The notes beneath the pieces are model-generated. The model saw only the letters and a list, made by a program, of their open reading frames with translations. It did no database searches and was not told the origin of the DNA. 41,267 nt of DNA from Cyclobacteriaceae bacterium (GTDB taxonomy: Bacteria > Bacteroidota > Bacteroidia > Cytophagales > Cyclobacteriaceae): NCBI GenBank assembly GCA_026989505.1, contig JALSJF010000254.1, forward strand, positions 1-41,267, in the 5' to 3' direction. Shown in pieces: positions 1-6,262 of this stretch. The translations under genes were made by a program, and so were the position numbers. Position 1 is the stretch's first letter. The number at the start of each line of letters is the position of its first letter.

Positions 1-808
1 GTTGTAAAATCTGCTTTTCCATTATGCGCACATGCTTTTCGGTGATGGCGCCATCAGGTTCTGCCTGCGGGTTGGCGGTAACCGTTTCAAATTCAACGGT
101 ATAAACCCCACGCTGCTGCCGCTGTAACCAGGTGAAAACTACCGGCATATCATATATCCTGGCATATTTTTCTGCCCCCAGGGCCACGGCCGTATCCTGG
201 TTCAGGAAAGTAGTCCAGTAAATGTTTTTGCTTATCGCGGGCGACTGGTCAGCCCCGAAGATAATCGCCCTTAGTTCACCGGAGCCTTGTTTCATATTTT
301 CGGCAAACGCTCTCTTGGGAATCATCTCCGAACCAAAAGTAGTGCGCATACGGTAGAAAGCTTTGTCAAAACTCTTGTTGGTCAGGGGGATATAAATAGT
401 TGCCACCCGGTGCTTCACAAAAAGGTTAAGGGATGAAAGCACCATCTCCCAACTGGCATAATGCCCAAGGATTAAAATAACGCTTTTCCCCTGGTCGTAG
501 AATTGGTTGAGTAGTTCAGGGTTTTTAACGATCAACCGTTTGCGGATACGCTTTTCTGTCAGGCTGAAACACCAAAGTATCTCCACCATCAACCCGGTCA
601 GATAATGATAGAAGCCAGCCGCCAGCCGGTCGATTTCAGTTGCCGGCTTATCCGGAAAAGCGTTACGCAGGTTGGTAAATACCACCTCCTTACGGTACCC
701 AAACACCTTATACACCACCAGGTAGGCTAAATTTGCCAGGCCATACAGCAGCGGCAAAGGCATTAAGGAAAGTGGCTTTAAGATTAAATAATACAGAATT
801 TGGCTCAC
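1..808 (-). CDS. LpxL/HtrB-family lysophospholipid (lipid A) acyltransferase, partial
   Basis: The reading frame runs off the left edge of the window, leaving about 269 codons visible; the family is usually near 290-300 aa, so only the C-terminus is missing. Members transfer a secondary acyl chain onto a lipid A precursor at the inner membrane. The frame opens with a hydrophobic anchor (about residues 5-35), then the conserved block ending VVFTNLRNAFP (about residues 42-52), then the catalytic H-x4-E motif GHYASWEM (His116, Glu121). A later FGADQSP block also fits the family. The start is a GTG at 808: a stop codon lies five codons upstream in frame and no ATG occurs before the anchor. It is divergent from queD with 135 bp between them. 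Family assignment is solid; the exact acyl acceptor is not known. Confidence 0.88.
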   Translation of the reverse strand, partial: MSQILYYLILKPLSLMPLPLLYGLANLAYLVVYKVFGYRKEVVFTNLRNAFPDKPATEIDRLAAGFYHYLTGLMVEILWCFSLTEKRIRKRLIVKNPELLNQFYDQGKSVILILGHYASWEMVLSSLNLFVKHRVATIYIPLTNKSFDKAFYRMRTTFGSEMIPKRAFAENMKQGSGELRAIIFGADQSPAISKNIYWTTFLNQDTAVALGAEKYARIYDMPVVFTWLQRQQRGVYTVEFETVTANPQAEPDGAITEKHVRIMEKQILQ

Positions 809-931
809 AGGTAGTTTTTTTTAATCTAGGCTGCAAGTTAGCCAGATTTTTGTTTGATCTCTGCCGTATGCAGGCGAAAATACCATTCCCCTCCAAAGGT
901 AATTATTGCCGGCAAATAAACATATCTTGGT

Positions 932-939
932 TACCTTTG
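932..939 (+). promoter_or_regulatory. Bacteroidota -7 element (TACCTTTG) of queD
   Basis: TACCTTTG matches the phylum's TAnnTTTG consensus. It ends only 4 nt before the queD ATG at 944, so transcription should begin at or next to the start codon. A TTG at 906-908 could serve as the -33 box, with 23 nt between. Confidence 0.6.
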
Positions 940-943
940 CACC

Positions 944-1390
944 ATGGCAATCGTTAGACTTACAAAAACATTTACGTTTGAAATGGCCCATGCCCTGCTG
1001 AACTATGACGGCAAGTGCAAGAACATTCACGGGCACTCCTATAAGCTGGAAGTTACCATTAAAGGCGAACCAAAAGCCAGGCATGGTGACCCTGCCGATG
1101 GGCTGCTCATGGATTTTGGCGATTTGAAAAAGGTGATAAATGAAGAGGTGGTTGATGTTTTTGACCATGCCCTGGTCATCCAGAAAGACTACCCGGCTGA
1201 CTTGCTTAAGGTTCTGAACAGCAACTTTGCCCGGCTGATTTATGTTAGCTACCAGCCTACCTGCGAAAACCTGATTGCTGACTTTGCCGGCAGGATTGAA
1301 CATGCCTTGCCCCCGGGTATTGTTTTGCACAACCTGGTGCTGCACGAAACCGCCACGGCTTACTGTGCATGGTTTGCCGATGACCAATAG
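944..1390 (+). CDS. queD: 6-carboxytetrahydropterin synthase (QueD / PTPS family)
   Basis: A 148-aa protein of the 6-pyruvoyltetrahydropterin synthase fold. QueD converts dihydroneopterin triphosphate to 6-carboxy-tetrahydropterin in queuosine synthesis. Zinc ligands are visible as His16 (in FEMAHALL) and His29/His31 in KCKNIHGHSY, with the catalytic Cys25 just before them. The FDHALV and LHETA blocks, which supply the catalytic His/Asp and the pterin-anchoring Glu, are also present. Length fits bacterial QueD. No other queuosine gene is nearby. The start is secure because the next ATG (residue 14) would sit right at the first zinc ligand. Its stop lies 5 bp from the stop of the convergent kinase gene. 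Confidence 0.93.
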   Translation: MAIVRLTKTFTFEMAHALLNYDGKCKNIHGHSYKLEVTIKGEPKARHGDPADGLLMDFGDLKKVINEEVVDVFDHALVIQKDYPADLLKVLNSNFARLIYVSYQPTCENLIADFAGRIEHALPPGIVLHNLVLHETATAYCAWFADDQ

Positions 1391-1395
1391 TAGGC

Positions 1396-3168
1396 TTACC
1401 CTTCTTTGGTAGCCGGATTACGATTGGGTAACGAGATAAAGATGGTGGTACCCTTTTTTACCGTTGACTCGAGGCGGATACTGCCCTTGAGGTGGTTAAT
1501 GGTTTCTTTAACAATAAACAGCCCCATACCTGAGCCTTGCGAGTCTTCCGAGGCACGGTAGAACATATCATATAGTTTGCCCAAGTGTTCTTCGCTGATG
1601 CCAACGCCATTATCGGCAATCACTAACTGCAGGTCACCCTCCTCAAGCCAGGCTTTAACCTCAACAATGGTTTTGTCTTTTTCTTTATCGCAGTACTTAA
1701 TGGCATTGCTTAACAGGTTATTAAAAATAACCTCCATGCGCCAGGGGTCAGCCCATACTTGTTCATTCAGGGTAATTTCTTTCTTGAAAACAACTTCGCG
1801 GTCTTCCCCGAGGTAACGTACCTGTTCACTACATTTATCAATTAATTCGGCCAGGTCTATTTGTTTAAAGCTAACCCTGGTCCTGGAGTTACGGGTATAA
1901 TCAAGGATATCTTTGGTGTACTTATCCAGCTTTACTACACTGGCCTCTATCAGGTTTAAGTAGTTGTCGGCTGCATCTTTATCTGCCTTCATCAGGTTAA
2001 TAAGGCCCTGGATTGACGATAGCGGTGACCGTATGTCGTGAGAAATGGAGTAAACAAACCTGTCCATTTCACGGTTTGCCCTTTCAAGTGAGACTGTTCT
2101 TGATTTAACCGCTTTTTGTAACTGCCGGTTATACATTAATAAGCCCAACAGGATGGCGGCCGCCACCGCAATAATAATGGCCGCCATGGTAATTACCTTT
2201 TTGAGCTTGCCCGGGTCAACAGTGGTCGTGGTAAAAATAAAACCTTCCAGGTTGCGTTTGCTACTGATGATACCAAGATCATACATTAAGTCGGCCATCT
2301 GCTGCCATTTACTGAACTGCATATCGCCAACATCATAAAACCGGGGTAAAACCAGGGAGTGGATAATTATCTCGGCCTCACTGCTTAATTCTTCCCGGGT
2401 AAAATCAGGATTGTATTTATCCAGGATCAAATCAATTATTTCATCCTGATGCTGTACGGCATATTGCCAGCCTTTGATGGCCGCGTCACGTATTTTTTTT
2501 GCCTGCTCAGGATGTTGGGTAACCCTTTGGCGCCTGGTGAACAAACATTCGCCATAAAAATTCACTCCATACTCAATGGGCCGGAAAATATTAAAAAGAA
2601 GACTGTCATTACCCAGGAGCTTAGCCTTGTCTGTCATAAAGTAAGATATAGCATCATACTTCCCTGAGATCAGGTCACTAAAGCGGCTGTAATTTCCATG
2701 AAACTTAACCGTATGCAAGTCCACCCCGGCACTGGCCAGCATAACAGCTATTTCGGTTCCCCCGATTAAATCAGCACCATTCAAATCACGCAATGTATTG
2801 ATACCCCGCGACTTGAGGGCCAGCAATGAAACCGGTGATTGCTGAAAAATTGCTGCCAGCACAGTAATGTCATCGTATTGCGGGTGGGCCAGAAGGGTTG
2901 CCCCGGTAGCAACGCCATAGTCAAAATCGCCATTGATAACGGCCTCAATATTATCCTCCCCGGTTTCCGGTACCAGGGTAACATCAAGGCCAACCTCGGA
3001 AAAATAGCCTTTTTCAATGGCCGCATAATAACCGGCAAATTGAAATTGGTGCGTCCAGCCAAGGTACAAGGTTACCCTGTCGTTTTGATTACCCGCATCT
3101 TGCCCCTTAGCCAACAGCCCGGCAAACAACAAAATAATCCCTGAAATGTAGCCAACAAGAGATTTCAT
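1396..3168 (-). CDS. hybrid sensor histidine kinase with NMT1/THI5-like periplasmic domain
   Basis: A 590-aa protein. Residues 1-22 form a signal peptide. Residues about 30-300 resemble the NMT1/THI5-like substrate-binding family, which normally delivers pyrimidine or riboflavin-type ligands to ABC importers (LGWTHQFQFAGYYAA; GEDNIEAVINGDFDYGVAT). One membrane helix follows at about 325-347, then a HisKA domain with phospho-acceptor His377 (SISHDIRSP), N box near 483-492, G1 DNGVG at 519-523 and G2 GSGMGLF near 546. There is no receiver domain, so a separate partner must take the phosphate; none is adjacent. The design implies a kinase that senses a small periplasmic ligand directly. A -7-like TACTTTAG lies about 20 nt upstream of the ATG. 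Ligand unknown. Confidence 0.9.
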   Translation of the reverse strand: MKSLVGYISGIILLFAGLLAKGQDAGNQNDRVTLYLGWTHQFQFAGYYAAIEKGYFSEVGLDVTLVPETGEDNIEAVINGDFDYGVATGATLLAHPQYDDITVLAAIFQQSPVSLLALKSRGINTLRDLNGADLIGGTEIAVMLASAGVDLHTVKFHGNYSRFSDLISGKYDAISYFMTDKAKLLGNDSLLFNIFRPIEYGVNFYGECLFTRRQRVTQHPEQAKKIRDAAIKGWQYAVQHQDEIIDLILDKYNPDFTREELSSEAEIIIHSLVLPRFYDVGDMQFSKWQQMADLMYDLGIISSKRNLEGFIFTTTTVDPGKLKKVITMAAIIIAVAAAILLGLLMYNRQLQKAVKSRTVSLERANREMDRFVYSISHDIRSPLSSIQGLINLMKADKDAADNYLNLIEASVVKLDKYTKDILDYTRNSRTRVSFKQIDLAELIDKCSEQVRYLGEDREVVFKKEITLNEQVWADPWRMEVIFNNLLSNAIKYCDKEKDKTIVEVKAWLEEGDLQLVIADNGVGISEEHLGKLYDMFYRASEDSQGSGMGLFIVKETINHLKGSIRLESTVKKGTTIFISLPNRNPATKEG

Positions 3169-3299
3169 ATAGAAGTCGGTGCTTTACTAAAGTAAAGAAA
3201 GGACAATAATAAGACCTATTCGGGGAAATAATTTAACCGTTAAACATATTATTTAGCAACCGGCAGCGAGGGCGCTTTTAAAGCAAACAATAACCAACT

Positions 3300-3424
3300 A
3301 TGCCTGAAAACAGAAAAACCGTCCCGGAAGCTCCAAATCGGCCTCATATCTTTATTCTCGCCCGACAGGAGAATAAATTCCCTGCCGGGCAACGAAGTGA
3401 GTTCCGCTCTGCTTAGGTAGCCCT
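3300..3424 (-). repeat. palindromic leader, copy 3 (no gene after it)
   Basis: This is the third copy of the leader found in front of the GIY-YIG genes, read on the minus strand. It carries the same two foldback segments, including the pair CCCGACAGG / CCTGCCGGG around 3360-3391. Homology stops abruptly at 3300, at the point where the nuclease ATG would begin, so the copy leads into unique sequence. The 3169-3299 stretch between it and the kinase gene shows nothing recognisable. Confidence 0.8.
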
Positions 3425-3456
3425 ACAGTTCTAATGTCCAAATAACGGCACCTACC

Positions 3457-3694
3457 CTACCACGTTAGCGCAATCAATTTCTCGCGAAGCATCAATCTCA
3501 GCCCTTTCTTCCCGGTAGTCGTTTTCAACTACTTCTCCCTTCGCAGGGCATCATATTTGTTGCTGTAAAATTCAGTGTAAATAAGTTCCAATGGCCGCCT
3601 GCCTTTGGTACTCAACACTTTACCGTATCTGTGCTCATTTAACCTGCGGGCAAGATTTGTGCTAAAGCCAACATATAAATCTTTATCGTAGTGG
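3457..3694 (-). pseudogene. GIY-YIG nuclease copy 2, 3' part (split by cassette and carrying a nonsense codon)
   Basis: This is the body of a second GIY-YIG gene. Its first 12 codons lie at 4455-4489, on the far side of the inserted toxin-antitoxin segment. It aligns along its full length with the intact copy at 4636-4908. It is broken twice: by the 760-bp insertion after 'GCTTTTCAG', and by a TAG at 3529-3531 where the intact copy has the Tyr codon of EKYLK. It ends at TAG 3457-3459. The stop codon shows relaxed selection on the nuclease, although it cannot be dated relative to the insertion. Confidence 0.9.
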
Positions 3695-3723
3695 TTGGGT
3701 GTAGTTTGAAGAAGCGACTCCCA

Positions 3724-3754
3724 TTTGAATTTTTACCAAATTTTGGTAACTTTG
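3724..3754 (+). promoter_or_regulatory. parDE promoter with embedded palindromic operator
   Basis: A TTTG at 3724-3727 and TAACTTTG at 3747-3754 are 19 nt apart, which matches the Bacteroidota -33/-7 arrangement exactly. The spacer contains the 17-nt palindrome TTACCAAATTTTGGTAA (3733-3749; 8-bp perfect arms, one central base), which overlaps the -7 box. A repressor bound there would block the promoter, as expected for ParD-type autoregulation. The ATG of the antitoxin is at 3775. Confidence 0.75.
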
Positions 3755-3774
3755 AATTGTTGAAAGAATTTGAA

Positions 3775-4023
3775 ATGAAAAATACATCCATATCACTCGG
3801 AAATTATTTTGACCAGTTTGTTAGTAGGCAAGTATCTTCTGGACGATATAAAAACGTTAGCGAAGTAATTAGAGCTGGACTTCGACTTTTGGAAAATGAA
3901 GAAAGCAAGGTAATTGCCTTAAGGAATGCTATTCAAGAAGGATTAAACAGTCCAATAATAGAGGATTTCGACTTTGACGAAAATCTTAAAAGATTAAAAG
4001 CTGAAAAAAGAAAGAATGGCTAA
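3775..4023 (+). CDS. ParD-like antitoxin (ribbon-helix-helix, type II)
   Basis: An 82-aa protein. Its N-terminal half (SISLGNYFDQFVSRQVSSGRY, then NVSEVIRAGLRLLE) is the ribbon-helix-helix DNA-binding fold of the ParD/CC2985 family. The acidic and then basic C-terminal tail (about 55-82, IIEDFDFDENLKRLK) is the usual toxin-binding segment. It should bind and neutralise the following toxin and repress its own operon through the palindrome at 3733-3749. The frame is open upstream to 3691, but the ATG at 3775 is chosen because the promoter lies at 3724-3754 and the family starts there. The stop overlaps the toxin start by 8 bp, typical of coupled toxin-antitoxin pairs. It is the first gene of the inserted cassette. 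Confidence 0.9.
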   Translation: MKNTSISLGNYFDQFVSRQVSSGRYKNVSEVIRAGLRLLENEESKVIALRNAIQEGLNSPIIEDFDFDENLKRLKAEKRKNG

Positions 4024-4315
4024 AGTTGTATTAAGACAAGAAGCCATTGACGACCTAAATGATATTTGGGACTATACATTTGAAAAGTGGTCGGAAAATC
4101 AAGCTGACAAATATTATGCAACAATAAAACTCGCTTGTAATGGCATCGGGAAAAACCCAGGCGTTGGAAAAGAGTATTACGGAATAAGCAAGGACCTACT
4201 CGGAATCAAATCTGGAAAACATATAATATTTTATCAATTAATATCTGTAGATAAAATTGAAGTTATTAGAATATTACACGAGAGAATGGACTTGAAAAAT
4301 AGAATAACCGAGTAA
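4016..4315 (+). CDS. ParE/RelE-superfamily toxin
   Basis: A 99-aa protein of the ParE/RelE fold. The family hallmark is the opening beta strand followed by a helix (VVLRQEAIDDLNDIWDYT), then the basic strand HIIFYQLISVDKIEVIRILHERMDL at about 70-92, broken here only by the usual loops. ParE proteins poison DNA gyrase, whereas RelE relatives cleave mRNA on ribosomes. The pairing with a ParD-type antitoxin and the RILHERMD ending favour ParE, but the target cannot be proved from sequence. Translation is probably coupled to the antitoxin by the 8-bp overlap. The coding region ends 10 bp before the attC-like site. No frameshift or stop is present, so the pair looks functional. Confidence 0.9.
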   Translation: MAKVVLRQEAIDDLNDIWDYTFEKWSENQADKYYATIKLACNGIGKNPGVGKEYYGISKDLLGIKSGKHIIFYQLISVDKIEVIRILHERMDLKNRITE

Positions 4316-4325
4316 AAAAAACTAC

Positions 4326-4454
4326 ACCCAACAATCGCTATGTAGTCATGCCGGCAGTAATGTATGGTGACAAATCGTCAAAAAATATTAACTTTATTCT
4401 TCCGGGGACAGTTACGTAGGTGTTATAACCGGCAGGCCTTCATAGCTAAACCCG
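4326..4454 (+). repeat. attC-like recombination site
   Basis: R''-like ACCCAAC is at 4326-4332, and R'-like GTTGGGT is formed by G4454 plus 3695-3700 when the cassette is circular. Inside these, GCTATG (4337-4342) pairs with CATAGC (4441-4446), separated from the R boxes by 4 and 7 unpaired bases. GCCGG (4350-4354) pairs with CCGGC (4429-4433), with partial pairing between. The whole would fold into one long imperfect hairpin of about 135 nt, comparable in length to the large Vibrio-type sites. Identification is by motif and symmetry only. Confidence 0.65.
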
Positions 4455-4489
4455 CTGAAAAGCACATAAACACAATAAGGTAAATACAT
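4455..4489 (-). pseudogene. GIY-YIG nuclease copy 2, 5' fragment
   Basis: These 35 nt encode the first 12 codons of the second GIY-YIG gene (MYLPYCVYVLFS) and are identical to the intact copy's start. The reading frame is cut at 4454/4455 by the cassette; its remainder resumes at 3694. Confidence 0.85.
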
Positions 4490-4613
4490 GCCTGAAAAAC
4501 AGAAAAACCGTCCCGGAAACTCCAAATCGGCCTCATATCTTTATTCTCGCCCGACAGGAGAATAAATTCCCTGCCGGGCAACGAAGCGAGCTCCGCTCTG
4601 CTTAGGTAGCCCC
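4490..4613 (-). repeat. palindromic leader, copy 2
   Basis: Nearly identical to the leader at 4909-5027. The first foldback (AAGC-GAGC / GCTC-t-GCTT) is kept, but its outer arm differs because this copy is joined to CTACCTAAGC rather than to the tRNA end. The second foldback (CCCGACAGG / CCTGCCGGG) is intact. The copy precedes the split GIY-YIG gene. Confidence 0.8.
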
Positions 4614-4635
4614 AAGCCAAATAATAGCACCTACC

Positions 4636-4908
4636 CTACCTGGTCAACGCAATCAATTTCTCGCGAAGCATCAGTTTCAGCCCTTTCTTTCCGGTAGTTG
4701 TTTTTAAATACTTTTCCCTTCTCAGGGCATCATATTTGTTGCTGTGAAATTCAGTGTAAATAAGTTCCAATGGCCGCCTGCCTTTGGTACTCAACACTTT
4801 ACCGTATCTGTGCTCATTTAACCTGCGGGCAAGATTTGCACTAAAGCCAACATATAAATCTTTATCGTAGTGGCTGAAAAGCACATAAACACAATAAGGT
4901 AAATACAT
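4636..4908 (-). CDS. GIY-YIG family endonuclease (intact copy 1)
   Basis: A 90-aa small GIY-YIG protein of the UvrC-N-terminal/YhbQ type common in Bacteroidota. The two strands of the motif appear as CVYVLF and DLYVGF. The catalytic Arg lies in NLARRLNEHR and the metal-binding Glu in RREKYLKTTTGKKG. Residues after about 65 form the usual KYLK-GKK tail. The ATG at 4908 is chosen because the domain begins there; the open frame extends to a TTG at 4944, but those codons lie in the repeated non-coding leader. It is the first complete unit downstream of tRNA-Thr. The cellular role of this family is unsettled, although structure-specific DNA cleavage is expected. Confidence 0.82.
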   Translation of the reverse strand: MYLPYCVYVLFSHYDKDLYVGFSANLARRLNEHRYGKVLSTKGRRPLELIYTEFHSNKYDALRREKYLKTTTGKKGLKLMLREKLIALTR

Positions 4909-5027
4909 GCCTGAAAAACAGAAAAACCGTCCCGGAAACTCCAAATCGGCCTCATATCTTTATTCTCGCCCGACAGGAGAATAAATTCCCTGCCGGGCAA
5001 CGAAGCGAGCTCCGCTCTGCTTCGTTG
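4909..5027 (-). repeat. palindromic leader, copy 1, fused to the 3' end of tRNA-Thr
   Basis: The leader starts at the base after the tRNA. Its first foldback pairs CAACGAAGC (4998-5006) with GCTTCGTTG (5019-5027) and GAGC with GCTC around a 3-nt loop, with one bulged base: 13 bp in all. The second pairs CCCGACAGG (4969-4977) with CCTGCCGGG (4989-4997) around an AT-rich loop. The leader then runs unbroken into the GIY-YIG ATG. The first hairpin could help form the tRNA 3' end; there is no T-run. Confidence 0.8.
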
Positions 5028-5101
5028 AGCCCCCAGTCGGATTCGAACCAACGACCCGCGCATTACAAGTGCGCTGCTCTGGCCAACTGAGCTATGGAGG
5101 C
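5028..5101 (-). tRNA. tRNA-Thr (anticodon UGU)
   Basis: The reverse strand begins GCCTCCATAGCTCAGTTGG and ends GGTTCGAATCC-GACTGGGGGC-T. The acceptor stem pairs GCCTCCA with TGGGGGC (one G-U). The anticodon stem GCGCA...TGCGC encloses loop CTTGTAA, giving anticodon TGT (threonine). The T loop TTCGAAT is canonical. CCA is not encoded. The predicted discriminator is U73, which is unusual for threonine, so the 3' boundary may be off by one base. Confidence 0.93.
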
Positions 5102-5203
5102 TTATATTTCTACACTTTTTAATAGAAGAAGCCATAGCAAAGATCCTTGCATGTATCCGGCACTAAGGCACTCTCTATGCGCGAACCCTGCTTAATGGCG
5201 TGA

Positions 5204-5238
5204 CAAAAATATAGCGTTAATGCGTATAAGCCAACAAA
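5204..5238 (-). promoter_or_regulatory. candidate promoter of tRNA-Thr
   Basis: On the reverse strand, TTTG (5235-5238) and TATTTTTG (5204-5211) are 23 nt apart, within the loose Bacteroidota range. Transcription would begin near 5197, leaving a leader of about 95 nt before the tRNA. No second tRNA can be folded from that leader. Confidence 0.45.
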
Positions 5239-5241
5239 CCA

Positions 5242-6210
5242 TCAACTTTTCTCCATTACCTGCTGCACAAAGGCCAGTGCCCTGCCCTCCATCCACGACT
5301 CCCGCAATGAGCCGTTGACAAAGCCTACATGGCCACCGGTTTCCGGCACTTCTAAATGTAAAAACGGGTGGTTTTCTGCTATGGCATACGGGTAACAGGA
5401 AGCCGGCATAAAGGGGTCATTTTTGGCAATAAGCAATAAGACCGGTAGTTGCAGGGCATGCAGGTGAGCCTTGCTGCCAGCGAGGGCATAGAATTCAGCC
5501 GGGGTACGGCAATTATTCAGTGGGGCGGTAAACCTGCGGTCGTATTCGGCAAAGGTGGTGATCTTATCCACCCCCGTAAGATCAATCAGCTCCGGAAACT
5601 GGACTGCTTTTTGTTTGATGCGGGCAATCATTTTTCGAAGAAACCTCCTCCGGTAGAAGATATTTTTCCCTTTCTCCAACTCGTCTGCACTGCCGCCAAC
5701 ATCTACCGGGGCTGAGATGGCCACCGCAGCCGTTAGTTGGGGCGGATGGGCCTCCGGCATTTTGGTAAGGTAATTCAGGGTAATAGCCCCGCCCATACTA
5801 AAGCCTATCAGGGCCAACCGTTGATAAGCACCCGCAGCCAACACATGCTCCACCACACAACGTAAATCAGGGGCATCAATATGGCTGTAAAGCCGTGGCT
5901 TTATATTCATTTCACCCGAGCAACTGCGGCAGTTCCAGGCCACCACATCCCAGCCGTTGGCAGCAAATAAATTGGCTGTACCGGTAATGTAATGCCGGTG
6001 GCTGTTGCCCTCCAGGCCGTGCGACAAGATAACCACCTTATCATGTTGGCCACTCAGCCAGTCCAGATCAAGAAAATCCCCATCGGGGGTGGTAATCCGC
6101 TCGCGGGTATAGGCGGACTTAACCTTACGCAACATACTGGGCAGAACAGTGGCCACATGGCCGTTGCGGTAGCGAAATGGCGCTTTATATTCCGATGTAA
6201 TGATGGGCAT
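5242..6210 (-). CDS. alpha/beta hydrolase, YheT family
   Basis: A 322-aa protein. It shows the YheT/ABHD1-3 pattern: YRNGHVATVLPSM at the N-terminus, the oxyanion-hole block VILSHGLEGNSHRHYI, the nucleophile elbow LIGFSMGGAITLNY with Ser as nucleophile, an Asp in IAKNDPFMP, and the catalytic His in ETGGHVGFV. YheT proteins are putative esterases of unknown substrate. The ATG at 6210 is preferred over one 11 codons upstream because family members start at this point and the extra residues match nothing. It follows the HisC-like gene by about 50 bp on the same strand and may be co-transcribed with it. Confidence 0.88.
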   Translation of the reverse strand: MPIITSEYKAPFRYRNGHVATVLPSMLRKVKSAYTRERITTPDGDFLDLDWLSGQHDKVVILSHGLEGNSHRHYITGTANLFAANGWDVVAWNCRSCSGEMNIKPRLYSHIDAPDLRCVVEHVLAAGAYQRLALIGFSMGGAITLNYLTKMPEAHPPQLTAAVAISAPVDVGGSADELEKGKNIFYRRRFLRKMIARIKQKAVQFPELIDLTGVDKITTFAEYDRRFTAPLNNCRTPAEFYALAGSKAHLHALQLPVLLLIAKNDPFMPASCYPYAIAENHPFLHLEVPETGGHVGFVNGSLRESWMEGRALAFVQQVMEKS

Positions 6211-6262
6211 ATGCAGACGGCTAAACCTGCAAAGCAACGGCAAATCCGGCTTACCACCAAAA

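Larger units (their letters stand above)
3695..4454 (+). mobile_element. 760-bp toxin-antitoxin cassette with integron attC-like end
   Basis: The boundaries come from comparing the split GIY-YIG copy with the intact one: the uninterrupted target reads GTAGTGG/CTGAAAAG. The insert begins TTGGGTG and ends AACCCG, with no target-site duplication and no transposase. Joining its ends recreates GTTGGGT, which fits the attC R' core GTTRRRY. Its exact complement ACCCAAC (4326-4332, RYYYAAC) lies 127 bp before the cassette end. This is the layout of a mobile integron cassette: coding region first, attC last, joined at G/TT. The segment is clearly more AT-rich than its surroundings. No integrase gene or second cassette is visible, so it would be a single cassette far from any integron. 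An unknown mobile unit with similar ends is the alternative. Confidence 0.72.

Noticed and set aside
809-943. preQ1 riboswitch in front of queD
   Set aside because: The -7 box 4 nt before the ATG leaves no room for a leader, and no preQ1-type pseudoknot pattern is visible.
821-1387. 188-aa minus-strand frame opposite queD
   Set aside because: It is a shadow of queD; its translation shows no domain, and queD has catalytic residues and its own promoter.
3695-4454. Insertion sequence or transposon
   Set aside because: There is no transposase and no target-site duplication at the precisely defined junctions; the inverted 14-bp motif at 3694-3707 and 4319-4332 is internal on the right side, not terminal.
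4423-4620. 65-aa open frame spanning leader copy 2 and the cassette edge
   Set aside because: It is a chance frame across the leader and the insertion junction; it has no domain.
4818-5135. 105-aa open frame on the minus strand running through tRNA-Thr and the leader
   Set aside because: Its N-terminal part is the tRNA gene read as protein, a common false ORF, and the rest is the palindromic leader in the wrong frame for the nuclease.
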